The notes under the pieces were generated by a model that was given only the letters and a program-made list of their open reading frames with translations, was not told the DNA's origin and ran no database searches. From Murimonas intestini (lineage in GTDB: Bacteria > Bacillota > Clostridia > Lachnospirales > Lachnospiraceae), in contig NZ_JANKBI010000006.1 in assembly GCF_024622195.1 (NCBI RefSeq), positions 124,001 through 188,000 of the forward strand: a stretch of DNA of 64,000 bases. The letters are read 5' to 3'. A program made the translations under genes and the position numbers. Below are positions 25,314 through 32,706 of the stretch, piece after piece (within the stretch, counting starts at the first letter, position 1; each line of letters opens with the position of its first letter).

Positions 25314-25363
25314 GGCTTCACAGCTCCTTTACCACATTTATTTTTCAGTTAATTTTTAACTGT

Positions 25364-27040
25364 TTAATCGATCTCAAATTGCTCTACCATGCTCTTTAAC
25401 AGCTGAGCCTGGGCGGACAGCTCTTCACTTGCGGCAGCGCTCTCCTCAGAAGTAGCAGAATTCCCCTGCACGATCTCTGAGATCAGCTCTATACTTTTCC
25501 TGACCTGTGTAACAGCATCCGCCTGCTGGACCGATGCCTCTGATATGCGGTCGGCCATGCCGTTGACATCCTGCATGCCGTCCACAGCCTTCATAAGTGA
25601 CTGGGCCGTCTCATCCGCAGTGAGCATCCCTTCGCTGACAGCAGCAGAAGTCTTGGCCGCCAGCTCTGCAGTCATCTTAGATGCACTGCTGGTCTTGGCC
25701 GCCAGCCTCCTGACCTCATTTGCGACTACAGCAAATCCCCTGCCCGCTTCTCCGGCTCTTGCCGCCTCAACAGATGCATTCAGCGCCAGTATATTAGTCT
25801 GGAAGGCAATATCCTCTATCTCCTTCACGATTCCTGATATCTCATCAGAATTACTCTTTATCTCCCCTATCATGTGTATCATTTCTTTCATCCTCTGGTT
25901 GCTGTCCAGCACCTGGCCGCCCACCGCATCTGTCAGCTGGCTGGATTTCACTGCATTGTCCGCATTCTCCTTTACGCTGTCAGATATCTCATTGATACTG
26001 GCTGCCAGTTCCTCAATTGAGCCTGCCTGCTCTGAGGCTCCCTGGGAGAGCAGCTGGGCACTGTTTGACATCTGTTCAGCGCCGCCTGCCACCTGCTCAG
26101 CGCTGCTGCTGATCTGCTGAAGAGATGTGCGCAGCAGCTGGGCTATACGCTCCATTGCTTCCTTCAGAGCGACAAAATCACCCCGGAATTTAACATTTGT
26201 TGTATAATTCAGCTTTCCGCTTCCTATGGCTATAAGGCCCTCTTTTATTTCTGTGACATATGTATTCAAGGCTTCTGTTGTGTTTCTGATATTATCTGCA
26301 AGCTCTCCCAGCTCATTTTTAGATCTGAATGCCAGCCCTGTTTTAAGATCCCCCATGGATATCTTTCTCGCCGCCTTCTGGATCTCTATAATAGGATGCG
26401 TAAGAGATCTTGTGATCAGCATCCATATGACTGTTGTCACCAGGATAACAAGAACAGCCAGCACGATGATCAGTGTCACGATCCTGCTTTCAACACCGTG
26501 CGCCTCCTCCAGGTACTTATCAGCTGATACTGCAGCCTGCTGGCTGATCTCTTTTAAAGACGCCCTGGCTGCCTTGGCTTTTACCTCATATTCTTCCTCA
26601 TAAACCCTAAAAGCTTCTGCATTATTATTTGCTGCCAGAAGCTCTAAAACCTTATCCCGGGACGGCTTTAATTCATTCAGCTGGACCTTAAGAGCCTCTA
26701 CCGTATCCTTCGTATCTACAGATTTCTCCATTAATACCAGGATACCATCTTCCACAGTCTTGACAAATTCATGTGCTTCCTCCAGATAATCCTTATCAGC
26801 ATCATCACTTCTTGTCATCATGGCAAGCATGTTCCTGCCAACTCCCTGTATAGCCGCCCTCATGTCCTTCGTTGTACTTACGATCTGATACGGGCTGTCA
26901 TAAAAACCCTGAAAAGAGCCTGACATGCTCTCCACAGCCACAACTGCCGATACCACAGTCACTATATACAATAAAACAATAACAGCAAAAGCCATAAACA
27001 GCTTGCTGCCCACTTTCAGATCTTTCACTTTCCCCTTCAT
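25364..27040 (-). CDS. Methyl-accepting chemotaxis protein
   Basis: A 558-residue receptor and the only one in the operon. It has TM1 at about 14-36, a four-helix-bundle periplasmic-type sensor of about 155 residues, TM2 near 190-212 (IIVLAVLVILVTTVIWMLI), HAMP, and a long cytoplasmic hairpin whose tip reads EDIAFQTNILALNASVEAAR with EAGRGFAVVANEVRRLA. Gln/Glu pairs suited to methylation and deamidation flank the tip. It has no C-terminal tether pentapeptide for CheR. The gene sits between two cheY-cheC-cheD modules. The ligand is unknown. Confidence 0.95.
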   Translation of the reverse strand: MKGKVKDLKVGSKLFMAFAVIVLLYIVTVVSAVVAVESMSGSFQGFYDSPYQIVSTTKDMRAAIQGVGRNMLAMMTRSDDADKDYLEEAHEFVKTVEDGILVLMEKSVDTKDTVEALKVQLNELKPSRDKVLELLAANNNAEAFRVYEEEYEVKAKAARASLKEISQQAAVSADKYLEEAHGVESRIVTLIIVLAVLVILVTTVIWMLITRSLTHPIIEIQKAARKISMGDLKTGLAFRSKNELGELADNIRNTTEALNTYVTEIKEGLIAIGSGKLNYTTNVKFRGDFVALKEAMERIAQLLRTSLQQISSSAEQVAGGAEQMSNSAQLLSQGASEQAGSIEELAASINEISDSVKENADNAVKSSQLTDAVGGQVLDSNQRMKEMIHMIGEIKSNSDEISGIVKEIEDIAFQTNILALNASVEAARAGEAGRGFAVVANEVRRLAAKTSSASKMTAELAAKTSAAVSEGMLTADETAQSLMKAVDGMQDVNGMADRISEASVQQADAVTQVRKSIELISEIVQGNSATSEESAAASEELSAQAQLLKSMVEQFEID

Positions 27041-27075
27041 CTGCTCACTGACCTTTCACGTACTTATCCCAGTAC

Positions 27076-27564
27076 TTATATATAATACTTGTGTTTATTC
27101 ACCAGTTCTATCTCAACATTTCCATCCTGCATCCGGAACCTGACTGTCCTGCCAAAATTGTTGCCCGTATCCTCAGCTTTTATGGGGATCTGATGCTCCT
27201 TCAGCCACTCCCTTACAGCCGCCACATTCCGGCGCCCTATATTCTCCTGCTCCCGCCCATTAGCAAACCGGAATATCTGGGCACCGCCGATGACCTTGGC
27301 CCACAGCTTTTCTCTCTCCGCTCCCAGCTGCTCTACCTCTTTTGTAAGACATTCAAGAGCCGTGTCCACATACTTTAATTTTTCATCTGCCAGAAGCTTC
27401 ATGTCTGTCCTGCTGTCCGGGAAGAGGGTGTAGACCATTCCTCCCGCCCTGCTGCCTTCATCGTACAGGCATACAGCTACGCCTGATCCCAGCGCTTTTG
27501 CCATAATCTCATCTTCATCTCTTCCCACAGCGAGATTATTCGGCCTTATCTGATACAAATTCAT
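27076..27564 (-). CDS. CheD paralogue lacking the catalytic Cys and His
   Basis: A 162-residue CheD-fold protein, about the same length as the active copy (GGMVYTLFP, AKVIGGAQIF, RNVAAVREWLKEH and AEDTGNNFGRTVRF all match). The catalytic Cys is Gly (KALGSGVAVCLYD against YALGSCVGICLYD), the catalytic His is Tyr (MVYTLFP against MVHILLP), and the nearby Thr is also gone. The codons were read directly (GGC and TAC). It is therefore a predicted pseudo-deamidase. It overlaps the second cheC by 4 bases (ATGA), so it probably keeps the CheC-binding role. The start at 27564 has GGGGGTGG ahead of it. Confidence 0.9.
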   Translation of the reverse strand: MNLYQIRPNNLAVGRDEDEIMAKALGSGVAVCLYDEGSRAGGMVYTLFPDSRTDMKLLADEKLKYVDTALECLTKEVEQLGAEREKLWAKVIGGAQIFRFANGREQENIGRRNVAAVREWLKEHQIPIKAEDTGNNFGRTVRFRMQDGNVEIELVNKHKYYI

Positions 27565-28172
27565 ACCTCCACCCCCAATGACTTCAGAAATCCTACTGTT
27601 GACTCCTGATACATCATAAAACACAAATGGCTGGCCTTTTTCTCATCCTGTCCGTAAAAACCGCTCTCCACACAGACTATGTATTTCCCCCTGCCTGATG
27701 TCCAACCGGCCGGCTCTGTAACTACCGCGCCTGCCATATCCACAGATACCGCAGGCGCATGTATCTCTATCTTTTTATCCGTATAGCTTGAGATCGCCGT
27801 AAAGTACGCAGACGTCATAATGTTAGCTATCTCCTTCATAACTGAAAGCTTCTCCTCGTCCAGATCCTGCAGCCTGGCTTTCGTCCCCTGAAGGGATTCA
27901 AATATATCTGAAACAAAATCCTGTTTCCAGACAAAAAGCAGCAGTCCCGATATCTCACCGCACACAGGAAATAAAAGTCCCAGGACTCTCTCATCATCCT
28001 GGCCCAGTATCTCCATAAGCCTGTCATAATCCAGCAGCATTACATTGGGAAATATCTCATTTATGGGCCTTCCGATCATATTGGACAGGGCTGTGACTGC
28101 ACTTCCTGTCCCTATATTTCCCATCTCCAGGAATATGTCTGTTGCCTCTTCTTCCATAGTATCTTTCTTCAC
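27561..28172 (-). CDS. CheC phosphatase (second copy)
   Basis: A 203-residue CheC with both catalytic motifs intact: LEMGNIGTGSAVTALSNMIG and KEIANIMTSAYFTAISSY, each with E-x2-N and the distal Pro. The start is GTG at 28172, 7 bases after AAGGTGG. It overlaps the pseudo-CheD gene and follows a second stand-alone receiver, so it belongs to the other cheY-cheC-cheD module. The two CheC proteins differ through most of their length, so this is not a very recent duplication. Confidence 0.9.
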   Translation of the reverse strand: MKKDTMEEEATDIFLEMGNIGTGSAVTALSNMIGRPINEIFPNVMLLDYDRLMEILGQDDERVLGLLFPVCGEISGLLLFVWKQDFVSDIFESLQGTKARLQDLDEEKLSVMKEIANIMTSAYFTAISSYTDKKIEIHAPAVSVDMAGAVVTEPAGWTSGRGKYIVCVESGFYGQDEKKASHLCFMMYQESTVGFLKSLGVEV

Positions 28173-28191
28173 AGCTTTCCCACCTTCCGGT

Positions 28192-28551
28192 CTACAGGTA
28201 TTTTTTAATGATTCCAGCCAGATTTGTACTCTTGAACGGCTTTGTAATATAGTCAGAAGCTCCTTTTCTGACCGCCTGCTCTATTGTCTTTTCCTGCCCT
28301 ATCGCAGAACACATGATCACAACAGCCTCAGGATCTATTTTCATTATCTCATCCAGCACATCCAGACCGGATTTGCCCGGCATAGTAATATCCAGCAGAA
28401 CGATACCGGGCCTGGACTCCCTGTAGATCCTTATCGCCTCATCCCCGTCGGCAGCCTCCAGCAGGTTTTCAAACCCGCATTCATTCAGTGCTGTCCTGAT
28501 GACTCTTCTCATGAAAAGTGCGTCATCTACAAATAATATCTGTACATCCAT
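28192..28551 (-). CDS. Stand-alone receiver protein CheY (second copy)
   Basis: A 119-residue receiver with D9-D10, phospho-Asp D54 (IVLLDITMPGKSG) and YITKPFKS. It shares VDDALFMR and NLLEA with the first copy, so they are paralogues. The start at 28551 (MDVQILFVDD) is preferred to an ATG 36 bases earlier because that region overlaps the end of cheR. It lies 7 bases after the cheR stop and 19 bases before the second cheC. Confidence 0.9.
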   Translation of the reverse strand: MDVQILFVDDALFMRRVIRTALNECGFENLLEAADGDEAIRIYRESRPGIVLLDITMPGKSGLDVLDEIMKIDPEAVVIMCSAIGQEKTIEQAVRKGASDYITKPFKSTNLAGIIKKYL

Positions 28552-28558
28552 ATTTCTC

Positions 28559-29368
28559 TTATTCCTTTCTGTACGCAGCTGAACCAACGTAATTTAATGA
28601 TGTCTCATCCTTGGGAAGAAGCTCTGAGTGCCCCACCAGCAGATATCCCCCCGGCCGCAGGCTTTTTTCCAGTTCCCTTACAAGCCTTCTCTTATCAGCA
28701 GTGTCAAAATAGATCATCACATTCCTGCATAATATCAGGTCAAACTGTTCCTTTTCCTGCACATAATCCTTCAGATTCTGTTTCCTGAACCTGACAGGCG
28801 TCCTGAGCGCTTCCTTTATCTGAAAGGTCTGGTCCTGCCCGACTGTACAGTACCGCTCTCTCCATGCAGGCGGGATGCTCTCCAGCTCCTTCAGCTTATA
28901 GATGCCGCTCTGTGCCTGCTTCAGCACAGGCTCTGAGATATCAGTTGCCAGCATCATGACTACGGGCATCCAGCTGCCTGTCTTTCTGTATTCCTCCAGC
29001 GTCATCTCCAGCGTGTAGCATTCCTGACCCGTTGAACATCCCGCACACCACACAGAATACACCGAAGGCATCTGTTTCCTGCTGACCTCCGGCAGTATCA
29101 CATCCCTGATCAGCTCAAAATGCTTAAATTCCCTCATAAAATATGTATAATGGGTGGTGAGACGGCTTATCATATCCTCAGCCATTTTCCCCGACCTGTC
29201 TCTTGAGATCATTACCAGGTACTCGCTGAATGAAGAAACGTGATGCTTTTCCAACTCGCCCTTCAGACGGCATTCCACAAGCACTCTCTTTTTTTCCAGG
29301 TTCAGCCCATATTTTTCCTTTGCATACTGCACAATATACTCAAATTCCCTGTCTTCCAGTCTTATCAC
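28559..29368 (-). CDS. cheR: Chemoreceptor methyltransferase CheR
   Basis: A 269-residue SAM-dependent methyltransferase: N-terminal helical domain to about residue 75, then the Rossmann core with VWCAGCSTGQECYTLEM (SAM loop), LILCRNVMIYFD and GGYLLVGHSELLP. The start is GTG at 29368, with GGGAGG 8 bases upstream, inside the end of the preceding cheW (29-base overlap). It adds methyl groups to receptor glutamates. No CheB methylesterase is encoded in the operon, so removal must come from elsewhere or adaptation must rely on CheC/CheD. Confidence 0.94.
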   Translation of the reverse strand: MIRLEDREFEYIVQYAKEKYGLNLEKKRVLVECRLKGELEKHHVSSFSEYLVMISRDRSGKMAEDMISRLTTHYTYFMREFKHFELIRDVILPEVSRKQMPSVYSVWCAGCSTGQECYTLEMTLEEYRKTGSWMPVVMMLATDISEPVLKQAQSGIYKLKELESIPPAWRERYCTVGQDQTFQIKEALRTPVRFRKQNLKDYVQEKEQFDLILCRNVMIYFDTADKRRLVRELEKSLRPGGYLLVGHSELLPKDETSLNYVGSAAYRKE

Positions 29369-29774
29369 ACTTATTTCCTCCCAGGATCCATCTCAGATGC
29401 TCGGGGATCTGCTCTTCATATTCGCAGGTCAGAACCTTCTTTTCCTCTGATATTTCATCTGCAGCTATCCCTGCACATCCCTGCTGCCCCCGCAGTATGA
29501 CGCCGCATCTGATATCCCTCTGGCCTTTATTGCTGCAGGCCTCATCCGACAATTGGTAATATGGTACCACACACCTCCCATACATGCCAATTCCAATTAT
29601 TTCCTCTCTTGACTCCGGTATATCCGCCACCACCGGGGAAGATATAACAGCCTCCACCAGCTCTACCGGGAGCAGGCTGCTCCTTCCCCCGCTGCGTATC
29701 TCTATGCAGAGTATCTCCTGATTGTCTTCATATTTTTCATCTGCCGCCGGCTGCAGCTGTTCATTTATTTCCAT
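29340..29774 (-). CDS. CheW-like coupling protein (second in the operon)
   Basis: A 144-residue protein with the CheW strand pattern (ILCIEIRSGGRSSLLPVELV, EIIGIGMYGRCVVPYYQL, CGVILRGQQGCAGIAADEIS), more divergent than the third copy. It overlaps the GGDEF-EAL gene by 10 bases and cheR by 29, so it lies within a tightly coupled set. It may couple a subset of receptors or the large GGDEF-EAL protein to the array. That is inference from position. Confidence 0.78.
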   Translation of the reverse strand: MEINEQLQPAADEKYEDNQEILCIEIRSGGRSSLLPVELVEAVISSPVVADIPESREEIIGIGMYGRCVVPYYQLSDEACSNKGQRDIRCGVILRGQQGCAGIAADEISEEKKVLTCEYEEQIPEHLRWILGGNKCDKTGRQGI

Positions 29775-32134
29775 AGCTTTGCCTCGTGCACCGCTAACGG
29801 CGCCGGTCTTGCGTACAGATAGCCCTGGGCAATATCGCAGCCGATCTCCTTTAAGAACTGTTCGTGTTCTTCTGTCTCGATCCCCTCGGATACTACTTCT
29901 ATCTGCAGTTCCCTTGTCATCTGAATCACATAGGAGATAATTATCTTCTCCCTTTCTGTCATCTTTTTCTGGAAGAAGGACTGGTCCAGCTTAATGATAT
30001 CTACAGGGATATCCTTCAGCATACTCAGTGAAGAAAATCCTGTCCCAAAGTCATCCATAGACAGCACAAATCCTTTTTCCTTTATTTTTACCGCGGATTC
30101 CATTATAACCTCCGGATCATCCAGGAATGCGCTCTCTGTCAGCTCCAGCTCTATATAATCCACAGGCACTCCATATTTCCGGCATACGCTCTCCAGATGC
30201 TCCAGGAAATGTTTTTCCCTTATATGGATACGTGACAGATTGACCGCAACCGGATATACTTTTCTGCCTGACCTCATCCAGCCCTGGATCTCCCTGCATA
30301 CCTGTTCGAACACATACATGTCCAGTTCCGAGATGAATCCATTCTGCTCAAACAGCGGTATAAACTCTCCCGGCATGATCAGGGCCTCCCCCGGAGGCTG
30401 CCACCTGGCCAGTGCCTCCAGACTGATATATTCCCCTGTGCGGATATCCACCCGGGGCTGATAGTATACTAAAAATTCCCCGCTCTCCAAAGCCTTCTTC
30501 ATCCTGGAGGCAATATATTTCTCCCTGTCCCGGCGCTGCTGCATCTCTCTGTTAAAAAAGCTGCTGCTGCTCTTATGGTAATCCTTTATAGACTTTCTGA
30601 CCATATCAGCGCACTCGATCATCTCCTGGATCTCCATGCTGCCGTCCTCTTCAGCGCAGATCCCTGCCATACAGATAAATGAAAACACCAGTCCAAGCCT
30701 GGCAGATAAACGCTCCACATGGTTCAGGAGCCTTCCCACCCTTGCCTCCAGCTCAGACGTTTCCCTGTAGTAGAACAGCAGAACAAAAGTGTCCGCCTCT
30801 ATCCTGGCATAACACTCGTCCTTCTCTATAAACATTCCCAGAAGATTGCTTATCTCAATCAGGACCGCATTCCCCATGTCATAGCCGAACTCCTGATTTA
30901 TTACTTTAAAATTCTTCAGGTCAAATGTGACCACAGCCCTTTTCATCCCCTGCTTACGGGGCTTTTTTGCGGCTTCCATGATAAATTTATTTTTGTTCCA
31001 GGATTCCGTAAGAAGATCCCTGTATGTAACGTGCTGTGAATATTCTAGGGATCTCACCCTCAGTATACTGGCGGCTATCAATTTCCCGGCCATAAGAAAG
31101 GTGGTGATTTCTCTTTTTGTCCACAGCCTCTCTTCCTTCATATCGCAGATGCTGATATATCCCCTGAACTCTCCCTGCTCCAGAACAGAGCTCTGCATCA
31201 GGGCTTTTGTGCCGTAAACCTTCTCACGCTCAGCTATGACCCGGTTTTCCTTTTCCAGCTCTGTAAGGCTGTTGCACACGTAAAGTCCCCGCTCATCAAA
31301 ATTACGGCTGAAGGCCTTCACAAAAAAGGTGGGGATACGGAAAAGATTATCATTTTTTACCCTCAGGTTGTTTGTGTGATATTCGTATGCAGTCTCAAAA
31401 TATTTCCTGTCTGTGGACAATTCCATGACGCATGCCCTGTCAGCCTGGAAATACAGGCACAGCCTCTCCATTGACATCTCAATCCCCACTGCCGCATCCT
31501 CACACAGAAACAGCATGTCTGTAAGTTCAGTTATAAACTCGATATCTGTCTCGCCCCCGAAAACATCATAGGGCGCGATCCTGCCAATCTCCACTGACCC
31601 GGCATCCGGCTCTTCTAAGAAGCTGCTTTCAGCTATGGCCTTTACATATTCTCCCTTCTCAGCGGCACATTTTACGGCATATCCCGCAGCCCTGACAAGA
31701 GTACTGTATTCTCTTATCTCTCCCCGGCACCACACGGCCCCGGTCCTGATATTCACGCCGTTTTTCTCATCCTCAAAAAATCTGATCCGCCTGAGGCCGG
31801 CACACAGCTCCTCCGCTCTCTCAGAAGCTTCTTTTACAGACCTGCATCCAAGCTCATACACGATAAAAGCATTTTCCCCCGCCCTGGCGGTGACATCAGG
31901 CCTTCTGTACAATTTTTCCAACAGAAAGGCGACCTGCCGCAGTACTGAATTCCCTGTCTCAAGACTGGCCCTTTCCTTAAAATTCTCCCAGCCCTCCAGG
32001 TAAATCATATAAAGCACGTCGCCCTCATATTCTTTTCCGTCTCTTGAATAATCCTCTATCAGTTCTTTCGCGGCGTCTTCTGTCCATAGTTTTGTCAGAG
32101 GATCGATCCCCCGGCATACTCTGTCATCCCACAT
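29765..32134 (-). CDS. GGDEF(deg.)-GAF-GGDEF(deg.)-EAL phosphodiesterase
   Basis: A 789-residue soluble protein. Residues about 1-180 look like a GGDEF domain with a ruined active loop (ARAGENAFIVYE). A GAF-like segment spans about 195-355 (YFQADRACVMELS). A second GGDEF domain follows, also degenerate (ARIEADTFVLLFY). The C-terminal EAL domain keeps its catalytic set: SLEALARWQ, VNLSRIH, LELTES, MDDFGTGFSSL, KLDQSF, SEGIET, QGYLYARP. It should break down cyclic di-GMP and be regulated by the front domains. Being inside the chemosensory operon, it opposes the receiver-GGDEF protein. Confidence 0.9.
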   Translation of the reverse strand: MWDDRVCRGIDPLTKLWTEDAAKELIEDYSRDGKEYEGDVLYMIYLEGWENFKERASLETGNSVLRQVAFLLEKLYRRPDVTARAGENAFIVYELGCRSVKEASERAEELCAGLRRIRFFEDEKNGVNIRTGAVWCRGEIREYSTLVRAAGYAVKCAAEKGEYVKAIAESSFLEEPDAGSVEIGRIAPYDVFGGETDIEFITELTDMLFLCEDAAVGIEMSMERLCLYFQADRACVMELSTDRKYFETAYEYHTNNLRVKNDNLFRIPTFFVKAFSRNFDERGLYVCNSLTELEKENRVIAEREKVYGTKALMQSSVLEQGEFRGYISICDMKEERLWTKREITTFLMAGKLIAASILRVRSLEYSQHVTYRDLLTESWNKNKFIMEAAKKPRKQGMKRAVVTFDLKNFKVINQEFGYDMGNAVLIEISNLLGMFIEKDECYARIEADTFVLLFYYRETSELEARVGRLLNHVERLSARLGLVFSFICMAGICAEEDGSMEIQEMIECADMVRKSIKDYHKSSSSFFNREMQQRRDREKYIASRMKKALESGEFLVYYQPRVDIRTGEYISLEALARWQPPGEALIMPGEFIPLFEQNGFISELDMYVFEQVCREIQGWMRSGRKVYPVAVNLSRIHIREKHFLEHLESVCRKYGVPVDYIELELTESAFLDDPEVIMESAVKIKEKGFVLSMDDFGTGFSSLSMLKDIPVDIIKLDQSFFQKKMTEREKIIISYVIQMTRELQIEVVSEGIETEEHEQFLKEIGCDIAQGYLYARPAPLAVHEAKLWK

Positions 32135-32177
32135 GTTATTACTCTCTTTTCATTGATTTAAATCTGCCGGCATATCC

Positions 32178-32585
32178 TCAGAACCAGTAATCCGGCTCAC
32201 TTGAGGAGACCCTCTCATACAGTGACGGCACATCTATATAATACATAGCCGGCGGTTCCGGATTTCCCGTCCAGACCACCCCAGCCAGATAATTGTTCTT
32301 TTCCCACAGTGCGGGGCCTTCCAGTGACAGTATATCCCCATCACTGATATTCACCACATCCACTACCCTATCGGACACGATCCCGAACCTGCAGCTGTCT
32401 GTGTGCATGAGCAGCGCATAGCTGCTTCTGCCCCCGTTTTTCTTCAGGCCGCATATCCCTGCAAAATCATACACGGGTATATTCTGGCTGCTTACGCTGC
32501 CCGCCCTGTCTATCACATCAACATATTCCATTAATACCAGGAAATTTATTTTTCCTGCCTGAAACAATATATATGGAGTTTCCAT
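32178..32585 (-). CDS. CheW-like protein, first gene of the chemosensory operon
   Basis: A 135-residue CheW-fold protein (YILFQAGKINFLVLMEYVDV, SYALLMHTDSCRFGIVSDRV). It lacks the typical central GxIxLRGxIIPV strand and is divergent, so it may be a specialised coupler. AGGAGATAAGA precedes the ATG. It stands first in the minus-strand operon, 43 bases before the large GGDEF-EAL gene. The 121-base gap upstream must hold the operon promoter, but I see no strong -35/-10 pair in it. Confidence 0.75.
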   Translation of the reverse strand: METPYILFQAGKINFLVLMEYVDVIDRAGSVSSQNIPVYDFAGICGLKKNGGRSSYALLMHTDSCRFGIVSDRVVDVVNISDGDILSLEGPALWEKNNYLAGVVWTGNPEPPAMYYIDVPSLYERVSSSEPDYWF

Positions 32586-32667
32586 TCTTATCTCCTGTAT
32601 CCGCAGCTAATAATGTATTACTCCTAGTTTACTAAATTAAGAGAAGAAATGCAAGGCTAATACAAAC

Positions 32668-32701
32668 AAAAGGCCGGCCCTTTTATCCGGACCGGCTTTT
32701 T
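32668..32701. terminator. Intrinsic terminator after the GH112 gene
   Basis: GCCGGCCC (32673-32680) and GGACCGGC (32689-32696) form an 8-bp stem with one wobble pair. TTTTGTTTG follows on the minus strand and TTTTT on the plus strand. It ends the rhamnogalacturonan operon and separates it from the chemosensory operon. Confidence 0.8.
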
Positions 32702-32706
32702 ATAGC

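Noticed and set aside
32586..32706. A sigma-28 (flagellar) promoter ahead of the chemosensory operon
   Set aside because: I looked for TAAA with GCCGATAA at the right spacing and did not find it. Only poor sigma-A-like boxes are present.
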